From DASPWV01 sp046726375 (GTDB lineage: Bacteria; Acidobacteriota; Vicinamibacteria; Vicinamibacterales; UBA2999), in NCBI GenBank assembly GCA_046726375.1, contig JBKPAJ010000072.1, forward strand, positions 14,867-78,866: a DNA stretch of 64,000 nt, in the 5' to 3' direction. The notes beneath the pieces were generated by a model. It was not told where the DNA came from and did no database searches. It saw only the letters and a list, made by a program, of their open reading frames with translations. The translations under genes and the position numbers were made by a program. Below are positions 26,172-35,487 of the stretch, one piece after another (position 1 is the first letter of the stretch; each line of letters opens with the position of its first letter).

Positions 26172-27507
26172 GCAGCCCGAGACGGACGATCTTGCCGAGA
26201 CTCTCGTCGGGCGACCGGCCGTAGACCGGATCGTTCGGCGAAAAAGGCAGCGCAATATGTGAGAGCGAGAAGGTATCGGCCGGCCATGAGAGGTCCGTCG
26301 CCGTCTCGGTCACGTCGGAAGATCCAGGCTCGCCGGAACGGGCGACGAGATTGAGCGACTCACGATTGAGGTTCGTCATCACTGTCAGACGGAAGCTGCG
26401 CTCACTGCGCTGCATCAGCCGGTTGAGCAGCTCGCGATCCGAAGGGCGCATGAACGCATCGAGGCCGGCCAGGCGGTTGATGTCGAAGACCACGAGTTCG
26501 CTGCCGTTCTTGGGCAGCTTGGAGTAGAAGCGTGTCACCACGGCGTCGGCCTCCACCGTCGCATCGACCAGCGACTGAAAGCCCAGCGCCGGCGGCATCT
26601 TGCCGATCCGGCCGTCCGCCGCGAGCCTGTCGATCTGGCGATGCAGCGCGCGGGTGAGCACCGCCGTCTGAACCGCGGCATGCGTCGGGAAGGAGTTGAA
26701 TTTGAATGGGTTGTACTCGGGGATGACATCGAGCCATTTCGTTTTCTCGAAATATGGCACGACGCCGAGTGCGCCAACCAGGCGCGCCACACCTGCCAGC
26801 GCCGAGACGCCGATCATGGGCGAAATCAACACCAGCCGATCCGCGCGCGGCAGCGACGGATCTTCGAGCGCGTCGAGCGCATACTTCACCGCCAGCGCGC
26901 CGCCGTTCGAGTAACCGACCACCGTCAGCGGCACGTCGGGACCGACACGGGCACGGACGTGGCGGACGCCCAGATGCACCACCGCGTCCCAATCCGGCCA
27001 CGACGCATCGGTCAGCCCGCCCGGGACGGCACCGTGACCGGGCATCCGCGGCGCCAGGACATAACAGCCCTCGGCATGCAGCCGCTCCGCGATGGCGCGC
27101 ATGCTGTACGGCGAATCCGTCAGGCCGTGAATCAGCAGGGCCGCGCACGTAGGCGCCGTCGCGGCCATCTCGAAGGTGCGGTTCCAGTCGCGTCCCAGAC
27201 GTGATGGACTGGCCCGGCCATCCCGATCGTAGCGATTGGCGGAGAGGCGTTCTTCAGGGGCGAGTCGATCCTCGATCTGGGTGCGCACCTCCGCAAAGAC
27301 CTTCTGCTCGCGAACCAGATAGTCGTCCAGCGTGAACGTCGGTCGGACGTCCGACGCGCGCACCTCCGCCGACGGCACGAGGTGGTGCCACGGCTTCAGG
27401 TCAGGAATGCGTGATCGGGCGCTGGCCGCGGCACCCACGACGATGGCCAGCGCGACGATGGCCACGAGGATGGCGAGGCGCAGGAGCCATTTGGAGCCGA
27501 ATCGCAT
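26050..27507 (-). CDS. Membrane-anchored alpha/beta hydrolase
   Basis: 485 aa. An N-terminal membrane helix (about residues 8-30) is followed by a linker and an alpha/beta hydrolase fold: oxyanion loop LLIHGLTDSPYSM (about 124-136), PRMPGHG, nucleophile elbow VGYSNGG with Ser200, and a late SHIALPFSPNDPVYG that likely supplies the His. The family includes carboxylesterases and lysophospholipases. It would face the periplasm. No operon partners; its 3' end overlaps the convergent cupin ORF. Confidence 0.85.
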   Translation of the reverse strand: MRFGSKWLLRLAILVAIVALAIVVGAAASARSRIPDLKPWHHLVPSAEVRASDVRPTFTLDDYLVREQKVFAEVRTQIEDRLAPEERLSANRYDRDGRASPSRLGRDWNRTFEMAATAPTCAALLIHGLTDSPYSMRAIAERLHAEGCYVLAPRMPGHGAVPGGLTDASWPDWDAVVHLGVRHVRARVGPDVPLTVVGYSNGGALAVKYALDALEDPSLPRADRLVLISPMIGVSALAGVARLVGALGVVPYFEKTKWLDVIPEYNPFKFNSFPTHAAVQTAVLTRALHRQIDRLAADGRIGKMPPALGFQSLVDATVEADAVVTRFYSKLPKNGSELVVFDINRLAGLDAFMRPSDRELLNRLMQRSERSFRLTVMTNLNRESLNLVARSGEPGSSDVTETATDLSWPADTFSLSHIALPFSPNDPVYGRSPDESLGKIVRLGLLSPRGERAVLVAPMDVLMRVSSNPFYPYLEERTLEWVARR

Positions 27508-27767
27508 GGCGGGTGTGTGCGCCTAGTTTACAAACTGACGTGCTATTTCGGGTCGGCCGCCACTAAAAAGGACCGGATTCAGCCACCGACGCTCCTTCGT
27601 GTTCGCAGCCGTGACGGCTGGCCAACGATGGCTCGCCAGATCGGCGTTGATCGCGACGACCGTATTTCCGATGAGCGCGCACGGCCTCTGAGACTACCCT
27701 TGTTCAGATCAGGCGACGCGCTTCGACCGATCGAAGTTCTGCTGGTTTCCGTGTAGATTCCTCGTTC

Positions 27768-30263
27768 ATGGGGTCCACCATGCTTTTCAAAGATCTGGCA
27801 TTCGCCATCCGCACGCTCCGCCGCAGCCCCGTCTTCACAGTCGCCGCCGTCTCAACGATCGCGCTGGGCATTGGCACGAGTACGGCCATCTTCAGCGTGA
27901 CGAATGCGGTGTTGCTCAGGAAGCTCCCTTACAGGGATCCGGAGCGCCTCGTCGTCATGTATATGGACTTGCAGAACAGGAACAACTTCGGGATGCCGCT
28001 CTCGAACGAGAACTACGTCGATATTCGCGACGGATCGAGGGGCTCGTTCGAGGACATGGCGGCGTTCAGGACGGCGCGCCAGGTGTTGCCCGGCCCCGAC
28101 GGCGCTCCGGAGCAGATCCGGCTGGCGGTCGTCACCACGAATTTCTTCCGGGTCATGGGGCACGCCGTCGCGCTCGGCCGCGACTTTCAGGATGCCGACG
28201 GCATTCCGCAGCCGCCGCCTCCGGTGGCGCAGCCGGGTGCGGCGGCTCCTGCCACACAGGCTCCACCGCTTCCGGTCGTAGCGATTCTGAGCCACGGGTA
28301 CTGGCAGCGTCGCTATGGCGCCGATCCCAACGTCATCGGGCAACGTATCCCAGGCGGGCCGCGGCCGCAGATTGTCGGCATCCTGGCGCCGGGATTTGAA
28401 TTGCTGTTGCCGCCCGGCACCAATGTGGAACAGAAGCCGGACATCTGGATTGCAAACCGTCTCGTCTACAACAATGCGAACCGGAACACGTTCGGGCTGC
28501 GGCCGATCGGACGATTGAAGCCCGGTGTCGCGTTGACGCGCGCGCAGGAGGAAGTGGAAGCAGTCGCGGCGAAGATTCGGAACGACTTTCAAGTATCGCG
28601 GGGCTCGGGCTTCTACGCGCGGCTCGAGCCGATGCACAAGACGCTCGTGGACGAGGTCCGGCCTGCGATCCTCGCGCTGATGGGCGCGGTTGTCTTTCTC
28701 CTTCTGATTGCGTACGCGAACGTGGCTAACCTGCTGCTCGTGCGCGCGTCGCTCCGCGAACCGGAGCTGGCCATGCGGGCTGCCCTGGGAGCTGGCCGCT
28801 GGCGTGTCGTCAGGCAGATGCTGGTGGAAGCATTCCTCCTCACGGCGCTCGGAACCGTGGCCGGTGCAACGCTTGCGTGGATTGGCGTCCGCGAGCTGCT
28901 CGCGATGGCCCCGGCGAACGTACCCCGCCTCGACACAGTCCGCATCGATCAGATTGTCCTCGCCTTCACGGCGGGCGTCGCACTGGCAGCAGCCTTCATC
29001 TTCGGCATGGTGCCAGCGTGGAGTGTATTTCGGGTGAATCTCGTGACCGCATTGAGTGGCAACGGCCGGAGCGCTGGTCTGCGTGGCGGACGCCTGTTCA
29101 GCGGCGCGGTAGTCGTCATCGAGGTCGCCCTCTGCTTCGTGCTCCTTGTCGGGTCGGGACTGATGTTCAGGACCTTCCTCGAACTGCGGCGCATCGACCT
29201 TGGATTCGATCCGCATGGTCTCCTGACGTTTCAGCTTCTAGGCGGACGGCCAGGGCCGCCGGACCAGCAAGCCGCGACCGCCCGGCAGCTCGAGGATCGA
29301 ATCCAAGCGATTCCAGGCGTTGAGAGCGTCACGGCATCGTTTCCGTTTCCGCTCACGGGCAACTTCAGCACCATCCGCTGGGGCCTGGAAGACGCGTTGA
29401 CCGACACGAGCAAGTATCAGGCAGTGGACTGGCAGGTGGTGCGTCCGGGCTACTTCGAGACGCTCCATACGCCGCTGCTCGCCGGGCGCACGTTCACGGA
29501 AGCCGACAACGATCCGCAACGCCAGGTCGTTGTGGTCGATAACGTTCTCGCCGCGAAGGCGTTTCCGAATGAATCGGCAGTGGGCAAGCGCATTCTGATT
29601 CGCATCCGTACGCCCGAGCCCGAATGGGTTGAGATCATCGGCGTCGTCGGGCACCAGCGTGTCACGTCGCTTTCAGAACCGGGGCGCGAGCAAGTGTATG
29701 TCGTGGAGAAATTTCTCGGCGGTGGGGTGAACAGATGGGCGGTCCGAACCGCGGGCGATCCATCGCAGATTGCGGGCGCGGTGCGCGCGGCGGTCGCGGA
29801 GATCGATCCGCAGTTCCTCGTCACCGAACTCGAGGTAATGGACGCTCTCGTCCGGAAAGCGCAGGCGCACACGCGCTTCTCGCTCATGCTCATCGGCGTG
29901 TTCGCCGGCATCGCGGCACTGCTCGTAAGCGTCGGCCTTTATGGGGTGCTGTCGACCCTCGTACGCCAGCGCACTGCTGAAATTGGCGTTCGGATGGCGC
30001 TCGGCGCCGCACCTGACACGATCCTTCGTTTGATCATCGGTTACGGCTTGCGACTCAGTGCAGCCGGCATCATTATCGGACTGCTGGCCGCCTTGGCGCT
30101 CACGCGCGGGATGAAGACAATGCTCGTCGGCGTGAGCCCGACCGATCCGGTGACGTTCGGGGCGATGGGTGTCGTGTTCTTTCTCATCGCCGCTGTGTCG
30201 CTGTGGGTGCCCGCGCAGCGCGCGGCCGCGCTGGATCCGACGGCGGCGCTGAGGGAGCAATGA
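27768..30263 (+). CDS. ADOP/MacB-FtsX-type ABC permease
   Basis: 831 aa, the length of the acidobacterial duplicated orphan permease family. Two copies of the MacB periplasmic core plus FtsX unit are visible: the first TM starts in FTVAAVSTIALGIGTSTAIF (about 25-45), three TM helices lie near 305-440, a fourth near 450 opens the second unit, and the last three occupy about 705-825. RMALGAAPDTILRLIIGYGL is the conserved FtsX cytoplasmic segment. No ATPase gene is adjacent, hence orphan. Start is ATG 27768 or the ATG four codons on; neither has a clear ribosome site. Confidence 0.9.
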   Translation: MGSTMLFKDLAFAIRTLRRSPVFTVAAVSTIALGIGTSTAIFSVTNAVLLRKLPYRDPERLVVMYMDLQNRNNFGMPLSNENYVDIRDGSRGSFEDMAAFRTARQVLPGPDGAPEQIRLAVVTTNFFRVMGHAVALGRDFQDADGIPQPPPPVAQPGAAAPATQAPPLPVVAILSHGYWQRRYGADPNVIGQRIPGGPRPQIVGILAPGFELLLPPGTNVEQKPDIWIANRLVYNNANRNTFGLRPIGRLKPGVALTRAQEEVEAVAAKIRNDFQVSRGSGFYARLEPMHKTLVDEVRPAILALMGAVVFLLLIAYANVANLLLVRASLREPELAMRAALGAGRWRVVRQMLVEAFLLTALGTVAGATLAWIGVRELLAMAPANVPRLDTVRIDQIVLAFTAGVALAAAFIFGMVPAWSVFRVNLVTALSGNGRSAGLRGGRLFSGAVVVIEVALCFVLLVGSGLMFRTFLELRRIDLGFDPHGLLTFQLLGGRPGPPDQQAATARQLEDRIQAIPGVESVTASFPFPLTGNFSTIRWGLEDALTDTSKYQAVDWQVVRPGYFETLHTPLLAGRTFTEADNDPQRQVVVVDNVLAAKAFPNESAVGKRILIRIRTPEPEWVEIIGVVGHQRVTSLSEPGREQVYVVEKFLGGGVNRWAVRTAGDPSQIAGAVRAAVAEIDPQFLVTELEVMDALVRKAQAHTRFSLMLIGVFAGIAALLVSVGLYGVLSTLVRQRTAEIGVRMALGAAPDTILRLIIGYGLRLSAAGIIIGLLAALALTRGMKTMLVGVSPTDPVTFGAMGVVFFLIAAVSLWVPAQRAAALDPTAALREQ

Positions 30264-30339
30264 TTCGGCGCGGTGTATTCAAGTGCGCTGATCGGCGACG
30301 CCGCCAAGTGCCCCACCGTGGAGGGTGCGGGCGTGCTGT

Positions 30340-31440
30340 TCACAAATGCGGTCCGCCGTCGCGGCGCGGACTCGTTTGCCAGTTATCGCTGACCGGCCGC
30401 TCGCGCCACCACGCCGGCAGCGGCATCTCGAGCCAGCGGCCGAGCGCCGCGACGAAGGGCTCGTACGAGCGTCGCAGCTCGATCAGTCGCGCATCAGCCT
30501 CTGGCGACCGGCGCGGACGAAGACCAACCGCTTCCAGTTGACGCCGCAATTGTTCCAAGCCCTCCGGCGACAGCCGATCGACGCTCGCGTCGGGCGTCGC
30601 GTGCAGCACCTGACTGAGGTCCACGGCTGCATGCCTGCCGATCGCAAACGTGACGTGCGCCTGCCACGTCGAGACACCGTCAATTCCGACAACGACCAGC
30701 GCCGACACGTCGAGGACCGTCGTCAGGGCCGAGACCCACGACTGCCGCTGGTGCTGCGAGCGAAAGAAGGCGACGATCGGGTACGAGATGTGGCCCTCCA
30801 GCAGCTCGGAACACCAATACTCCCAGTCTTTCAGGAACGGCTCCAACGCGTTCAGCTCGCCGGCCTCGGCGAGCCGACGCAGAACTTCGGCGGCGGCCGG
30901 CGGCGAACCGGCCCACGCGTCGAGGAGCGTCAACCGCACTTCTCTCCGTGAGAACGACTGATACAAGACCGGAAAGTAGGAAATCACGATCGCGAGAAAC
31001 CCAAACCCCATCCCGGCTTCCACGACCGTCAGCAGACGGGCGATTCGTCCGACGGGATGCACATCGCCCAGTCCGAGCGTCACGAAGGTGGTGCCGCTCA
31101 TGTACAGATCATCTGCGAATCCAGGGACTCCGCCGGGTACCTGCAGCCTCGATCCATCAGACCAGAGCAGCACCGCGAAGCTCAGAATCAAGCCACTGGC
31201 CCACACCGTCAAGAGGCCGAGCAACGAGAGCGGGCCATAGACGGCGAGGAAGCGTTCCCGACGACCCCCTGACCGGAAGACCTGCGCGCAACGCGTCCAC
31301 AGGCGCCACGTTCCGCGGATCAACAGTCGCGCCAGACGGAGCCGCCGCGTCACCGTTCGCGGCAGCACCACCGTTTCGAATGCGTCCCATAGCACGGCGG
31401 AGCCCAGGAGAAGCCCGGCGACGAGAGACAGCAGCCGCAC
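30340..31440 (-). CDS. Potassium-channel-like membrane protein
   Basis: 366 aa. Hydrophobic segments lie at about 1-20, 72-95 and 133-155. Between the last two is a pore loop DLYMSGTTFVTLGLGDVHP, corresponding to the TVGYGD selectivity filter with two changes (TLGLGD), so K+ selectivity is probable but not certain. The C-terminal 200 residues are soluble and mostly helical, without an obvious RCK/TrkA domain. Tail-to-tail with the ADOP gene. Confidence 0.8.
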   Translation of the reverse strand: MRLLSLVAGLLLGSAVLWDAFETVVLPRTVTRRLRLARLLIRGTWRLWTRCAQVFRSGGRRERFLAVYGPLSLLGLLTVWASGLILSFAVLLWSDGSRLQVPGGVPGFADDLYMSGTTFVTLGLGDVHPVGRIARLLTVVEAGMGFGFLAIVISYFPVLYQSFSRREVRLTLLDAWAGSPPAAAEVLRRLAEAGELNALEPFLKDWEYWCSELLEGHISYPIVAFFRSQHQRQSWVSALTTVLDVSALVVVGIDGVSTWQAHVTFAIGRHAAVDLSQVLHATPDASVDRLSPEGLEQLRRQLEAVGLRPRRSPEADARLIELRRSYEPFVAALGRWLEMPLPAWWRERPVSDNWQTSPRRDGGPHL

Positions 31441-32091
31441 GAGGAGAGGATTCTCTCACCAAGCGCTCACGACGCGCACGACGCGCCCGGTTCGTTACAC
31501 GAAGCGTGCGGCGGACGCTCGATCATCTTGGCGGTACGCTCGCGTTTACCTCTGGTGACGGTCGGCCCGCGTTCTTTCATGATGGAGCCCTGGAGCCGTT
31601 CAAAAACCGAAGCGAGGAGCCTTCTCGTAATCATGTGGTACACAGGCGCCTCCCTATGCCGAATACGGGCACCGTCGCCGTGTAAGCGTCGAGCGAGATG
31701 CGATCGGACAAATTGCCTCACCGCGACATGGCCGCGGTTTTGCCCGCCACAGGAATCGCATCGACAGGGTATCCCGTATCAGCTGCTGTGCCGAGACCGA
31801 GCCGCCGTTCTTTCGTCAGGTATTGATCCTGCCGCCAGTGTTCTCGCCGGGCGGCGACGCACGCGCCGGCCAGTGGCCGCCGCGCAGACCAAGGTGGGAT
31901 CGCTGAGAGTGGTGTGTATCGGCGGCGATCCGCGCATGCGGTACCTCCGACCTCTCCACTAACCTTCGTTTGTCGTCGACTACCGCGATATGTAACGAGT
32001 AGTCGTCAAGGGCTAGCAGTGCGGAGGAGAGGAACCGGCTGGCTCGTCGGCTCCTCTCAACGCGCTACGAGGTCTTCACGCCACGACGACG
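31441..32091. other. 651-bp stretch, mostly empty
   Basis: Apart from a weak ORF at 31467-31643 nothing coding is convincing on either strand. It separates the channel gene from the aminotransferase; both are on the minus strand. Confidence 0.4.
31467..31643 (-). pseudogene. Possible relic of an NTF2-like protein
   Basis: 58 codons from GTG 31641-31643, with GGGAGG 5 nt upstream. The beginning (VYHMITRRLLASVFERLQ) resembles the N-terminus of some NTF2/SnoaL-like proteins, but the rest does not continue the fold. It may be a truncated gene or chance. Confidence 0.25.
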
Positions 32092-33267
32092 CTAACGAGC
32101 CCCAGCGCCCGTCGACGTCGTCGTGAGCACCCGTCTGAAGACCTGCACCGCCTGCTTCATTTCGTCCATCGTCCCGAGCGTGATGCGGCTGTGCGTATTC
32201 TCGAACGGCGGGAAGTCGCGCCCAACACTCACCTTGAGAGCGGCGCACGCCTCGCGGAACTGGCTCGCGGGTCGCTTCAAGTCGACGAAGATGCAGTTGG
32301 TGTGCGAGTCGGGAGCCTCGAACCCCAGATTCTTGAGCGCCTGAAGCGTGAAGTCTCGCACGCGGGCGTTCTCGGCTCGCTCCTCTTCGATGTGTTTCGG
32401 ATCCCTGAGCGACGCGATGCCGGCTGCCGCAGACAGTGTGTTGATGCTGCCAAGGCTCCACGCACGCGAAATCGCCTGGACGGTCTCGGGTTGGCCGATC
32501 GCGTAGCCGAGACGCAGGCCCGCCATCCCATGCGCCTTCGAGAACGATCGGGTAATGAACACACCGGGGAGTTCCCGGGCCAGCGGCGCCGCGGTCTTGA
32601 CGGCGTCGTCGTGCGTGTAGTCGATGTAGGCTTCGTCGATCAGAATCCGCGTCTCCGGCGAGCTCTGTTTGACGCGCCGGACAAACCGCTCCACGGTCGC
32701 CGCGTTATGCACGGTGCCGGTCGGGTTGTTGGGGTTGCAGAAAAAGATCATTCCCGCGCCCTTGGCCGCCTCGGCCGTCGCGTCGATATCCAATCCCAGC
32801 GATCGATCGACGCGGATCATCTTGACCGGCGCGCCAATGCGGCGCGCCGCTTGGTCCGGGGTGCCGTACGTCGGTGCCGCGGTGACAAGCGGCTTCTCGG
32901 CCGAGCAGAACGCCCGCGTGCCAGCCTCGAGGATGGCGCCGGACCCGGTGCCGACGATGACGTGGTCGCGGCCGACTCCGTAGAGATCGGCAATCGTTGC
33001 CACGAGATCGGCCGTATTGTCCGGGGGATATCCTCGTCCCACCCGAGGAGAGATCGTGTTCCGCAGCGCTTCAATCGTCTTCCGGCCGGGGCCGCGGGCG
33101 TTCTCGTTCGAGCTGATTCTGATGAACCCGCCATCATCGGGCACCTGCATGGCACTCGCTTCGAAAGCCATGGCCTCTCGACCGCGGCCGATGACGAACG
33201 ACGTGGACAGCAGGCCAGCGCTGCCCAATCCCAGATTCCGAAAGAGATGGCGACGGGACAGTGACAT
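32092..33267 (-). CDS. Tat-exported class I/II aminotransferase (HisC-like)
   Basis: 391 aa. The N-terminus LSRRHLFRNLGLGSAGLL is a twin-arginine signal (Arg5-Arg6, hydrophobic core to about residue 26). The rest is a fold-type I PLP enzyme of the histidinol-phosphate aminotransferase type: GTGSGAIL, FCNPNNPTGT (about 176-185), DEAYIDY (211-217) and the PLP Lys in RSFSKAHGMAGLRLGY (Lys244). All cofactor residues are intact. A folded PLP protein needs Tat for export, so a periplasmic transaminase or racemase-like role is implied. The amino substrate is unknown. No his genes are nearby. Confidence 0.85.
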   Translation of the reverse strand: MSLSRRHLFRNLGLGSAGLLSTSFVIGRGREAMAFEASAMQVPDDGGFIRISSNENARGPGRKTIEALRNTISPRVGRGYPPDNTADLVATIADLYGVGRDHVIVGTGSGAILEAGTRAFCSAEKPLVTAAPTYGTPDQAARRIGAPVKMIRVDRSLGLDIDATAEAAKGAGMIFFCNPNNPTGTVHNAATVERFVRRVKQSSPETRILIDEAYIDYTHDDAVKTAAPLARELPGVFITRSFSKAHGMAGLRLGYAIGQPETVQAISRAWSLGSINTLSAAAGIASLRDPKHIEEERAENARVRDFTLQALKNLGFEAPDSHTNCIFVDLKRPASQFREACAALKVSVGRDFPPFENTHSRITLGTMDEMKQAVQVFRRVLTTTSTGAGAR

Positions 33268-33442
33268 GGAGTCCTCCTTCTCGAACGGTTGAACGAAGGT
33301 CCGGCGTCCTGCGACTCGCGCGCCCTGGAGCGCGCAGGGAATCCGTAGTATACGGCCGCCCGTCCGAGTTCATCGGTTCCTTTCCTCGTCGGCGTGATCG
33401 TCAGTGGGTTGATTGAGGCTCGCCGGGTCATCCGTGCAAGCC

Positions 33443-33472
33443 TTGACATGTGACCATATGGTCACATAATAT
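33443..33472 (+). promoter_or_regulatory. Promoter with embedded 18-bp palindromic operator
   Basis: TTGACA (33443-33448) and TAATAT (33467-33472) are separated by exactly 18 bp, and that spacer, TGTGACCATATGGTCACA (33449-33466), is a perfect palindrome. The ATG of the downstream HTH gene begins 8 nt after the -10 box, so the transcript would be leaderless or nearly so. The placement between the -35 and -10 boxes is ideal for repression by the dimeric regulator encoded next. Confidence 0.8.
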
Positions 33473-33480
33473 CCTTTTCG

Positions 33481-34266
33481 ATGGACGCGGTATTCAAGGC
33501 GCTCGCCCACCCGGCACGCCGCCGACTGCTGGACATGCTGTTCCGCCGCGATGGCCAGACCCTGGGAGAGCTCGAGCGCCGGCTCGCGATGACCCGCTTC
33601 GGCGTCATGAAGCACCTGCGCGTGCTCGAAGACGCCAGGCTCGTCGTCACCAAGCGGCGCGGCCGCGAGAAGCTGCACTTCCTGAACGCGGTGCCAATCC
33701 GTCAGATCCACGACCGGTGGATTGACAAGTATTCCGCGCCGGTAGCTGCGATGCTCACGGGCCTGAAGAAAACGATCGAGGAGGACGCGATGGAAAAGGT
33801 GTACGAGATTTACATCAAGACGACGCCGGAGCGGCTATGGCAGGCCATCACCGATCCCGCATTGCGCGCGAAGTACTCGTTCGGCGTGGCAGTCCACTCC
33901 GAGTGGACGCCGGGATCGCGTCATCACGCGCGTACCACCGATGCGACCGTCACACCGGGCATCGAGATCGCCGATGGCGAGAACCTCGAGGTGGACCCGC
34001 CACGCCGTCTTGTGCAGACGTTCCGCGCGCTCTGGAGCGAGGCCGCGAAGGCTGAAGGCTACTCGCGCGTGACATGGGAGATCGAGCCGATCGGGGATTC
34101 ATGCCGCTTGACGGTGACGCACGATCAGCTGCGCGCCGAGGCGATTCCGGAGCTCTATGGCGGCTGGCCCATGATCCTGTCTGGGCTCAAGACGTTGCTC
34201 GAAACGGGCGAGACGCTCACCACGCCGGGTGCGCAACGCTACGTCACATCGTCGGTTGTTGCCTGA
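33481..34266 (+). CDS. ArsR-type HTH fused to AHSA1/SRPBCC domain
   Basis: 261 aa. Residues about 1-90 form an ArsR-like winged helix (FKALAHPARRRLLDMLFRRD, then GVMKHLRVLEDARLV). Residues about 105-245 form an AHSA1/START-like ligand-binding domain (EIYIKTTPERLWQAITDP, then SRVTWEIEPIGDSCRLTVTH). Usually the two occur as separate adjacent genes; here they are one protein, likely a ligand-sensing repressor. The palindrome in its own promoter suggests autoregulation. The next gene (PhnB-like) overlaps or nearly abuts and is probably co-regulated. Confidence 0.88.
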   Translation: MDAVFKALAHPARRRLLDMLFRRDGQTLGELERRLAMTRFGVMKHLRVLEDARLVVTKRRGREKLHFLNAVPIRQIHDRWIDKYSAPVAAMLTGLKKTIEEDAMEKVYEIYIKTTPERLWQAITDPALRAKYSFGVAVHSEWTPGSRHHARTTDATVTPGIEIADGENLEVDPPRRLVQTFRALWSEAAKAEGYSRVTWEIEPIGDSCRLTVTHDQLRAEAIPELYGGWPMILSGLKTLLETGETLTTPGAQRYVTSSVVA

Positions 34267-34292
34267 TGCCGGCGTTGCCCAGTGGCGACCAT

Positions 34293-34709
34293 ATGAGACT
34301 GAACACCTTCTTGAACTTTGGTGGCAACTGCGAAGAGGCCTTCCGCTTCTATGAACGCCATCTCGGCGGAAGAATCACGATGCTGATGCGCCGCGCCGAG
34401 CAGCCCGACCAGCCCACTACGTGGCCGGGGTGGGAGAATTCGATCCAATACGCCTACATGGACCTTGGAGAGACACAGCTCATGGCATCCGATGTTCCCC
34501 CCGATCGCTTTCAGCCGATGCGCAGCGTGTATCTCTCGCTCACGGTTGAAAGCGCAGTTGAGGCGGAGCGCATCTGGGCGTTGCTCTCCGACGGCGGGCA
34601 GATCTTCATGTCTATGGAGGAAACGTTCTTCGCCAGTCGGTTTGGGCAGCTTCGGGACAAGTTCGGGACGTCCTGGATGATCCTGGCGTTGAAGTCACAG
34701 CCTGCGTGA
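34293..34709 (+). CDS. PhnB-like VOC superfamily protein
   Basis: 138 aa from ATG 34293 (MRLNTFLNFGGNCEEAFRFY). The pattern FLNFGGNCEEAFRFYERHLGG ... MASDVPPDRF and FASRFGQLRDKFGTSWMI is that of the PhnB/DUF1338-like glyoxalase-fold proteins, including the C-terminal D-x-F-G-x-x-W signature. An alternative start at 34266 overlaps the stop of the preceding ArsR-AHSA1 gene by one base (TGATG) and adds nine residues, which would couple the two. Function is unknown; it belongs to the group often found with SRPBCC proteins. Confidence 0.85.
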   Translation: MRLNTFLNFGGNCEEAFRFYERHLGGRITMLMRRAEQPDQPTTWPGWENSIQYAYMDLGETQLMASDVPPDRFQPMRSVYLSLTVESAVEAERIWALLSDGGQIFMSMEETFFASRFGQLRDKFGTSWMILALKSQPA

Positions 34710-34873
34710 GTGACGACGTGGGTTCTTCGAAGACGCACCCGCACATCGATCGACCGTCAGAGACTCAGCTCACGAGGCTCATCAAGAGCAAGCCCCTCGC
34801 GATCGCGGCCATCCTCGGGTGCTGGCGCGCCCGGTGACACTCGCGATCCAAGGGAACTCAGGGAGTAGCATCC

Positions 34874-35263
34874 ATGGCATCACGAAAAACGCGTCGGCCG
34901 GCACAGGCGGGCGTCACGCGAGCGGTGGCGCGCACTGAGGCTAACCTACGGGAGCGGGCCGCGTCGCGTCCTGGCGCTATCGGCGTCCCCGGCCCCCTCG
35001 CTGTAACGTTCACCGCCACACTTCAGCGCAGCCCTGGCTCTGGGGGCTGGGTGTGTGTCGTGTGGCCCGAGTCTCCGGCCTTCTTTGGCACGCACGGTCT
35101 CGTCAAAGTGGAGGGCGCAATGGACGGCGTGCCATTCCGCAGCTCGTTTATGGCTTTGGGCGACGGTCGCCACATGCTGCCTGTGAAACGCGAAATTCTT
35201 CGTACGCTCGGGAAGCAGGTTGGCCAACGCATCACGGTGCAACTGCGCGCTCGCCTGCGATGA
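34874..35263 (+). CDS. DUF1905 domain protein
   Basis: 129 aa from ATG 34874, with AGGGAG upstream. A basic, low-complexity N-terminus (about 1-50) is followed by the DUF1905 domain (about 52-127): FTATLQRSPG, WVCVVWPESPAFFGT, VKVEGAMDGVPFRSSFMALG and ILRTLGKQVGQRITVQL. The family is small, beta-barrel-like and of unknown role, commonly found with YdeI/OmpD-associated domains, which are absent here. Confidence 0.8.
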   Translation: MASRKTRRPAQAGVTRAVARTEANLRERAASRPGAIGVPGPLAVTFTATLQRSPGSGGWVCVVWPESPAFFGTHGLVKVEGAMDGVPFRSSFMALGDGRHMLPVKREILRTLGKQVGQRITVQLRARLR

Positions 35264-35487
35264 ATGGACCAGCATTGTCGAGATCTCTGCTGAGTGGGAC
35301 AGAGCTGAGCCGATCGGAGGACCTTCGTCAAGACGAGCGGCTGACCCAGCGAGGGCCGTCCAAGCGCCGGCTGCCATAGAAGCCCGCTCCGTTGAGATTA
35401 TGAATAATTGCCCGTCGGTGACTCGCGGGCGTGTGCCCGATTCCATGACCAGTGGCATCGTGTGTGCAAACGCTATGAGGGGATCTC

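Noticed and set aside
30264..30339. Possible terminator between the ADOP and channel genes
   Set aside because: No hairpin followed by a T-run was found in this 76-bp gap.
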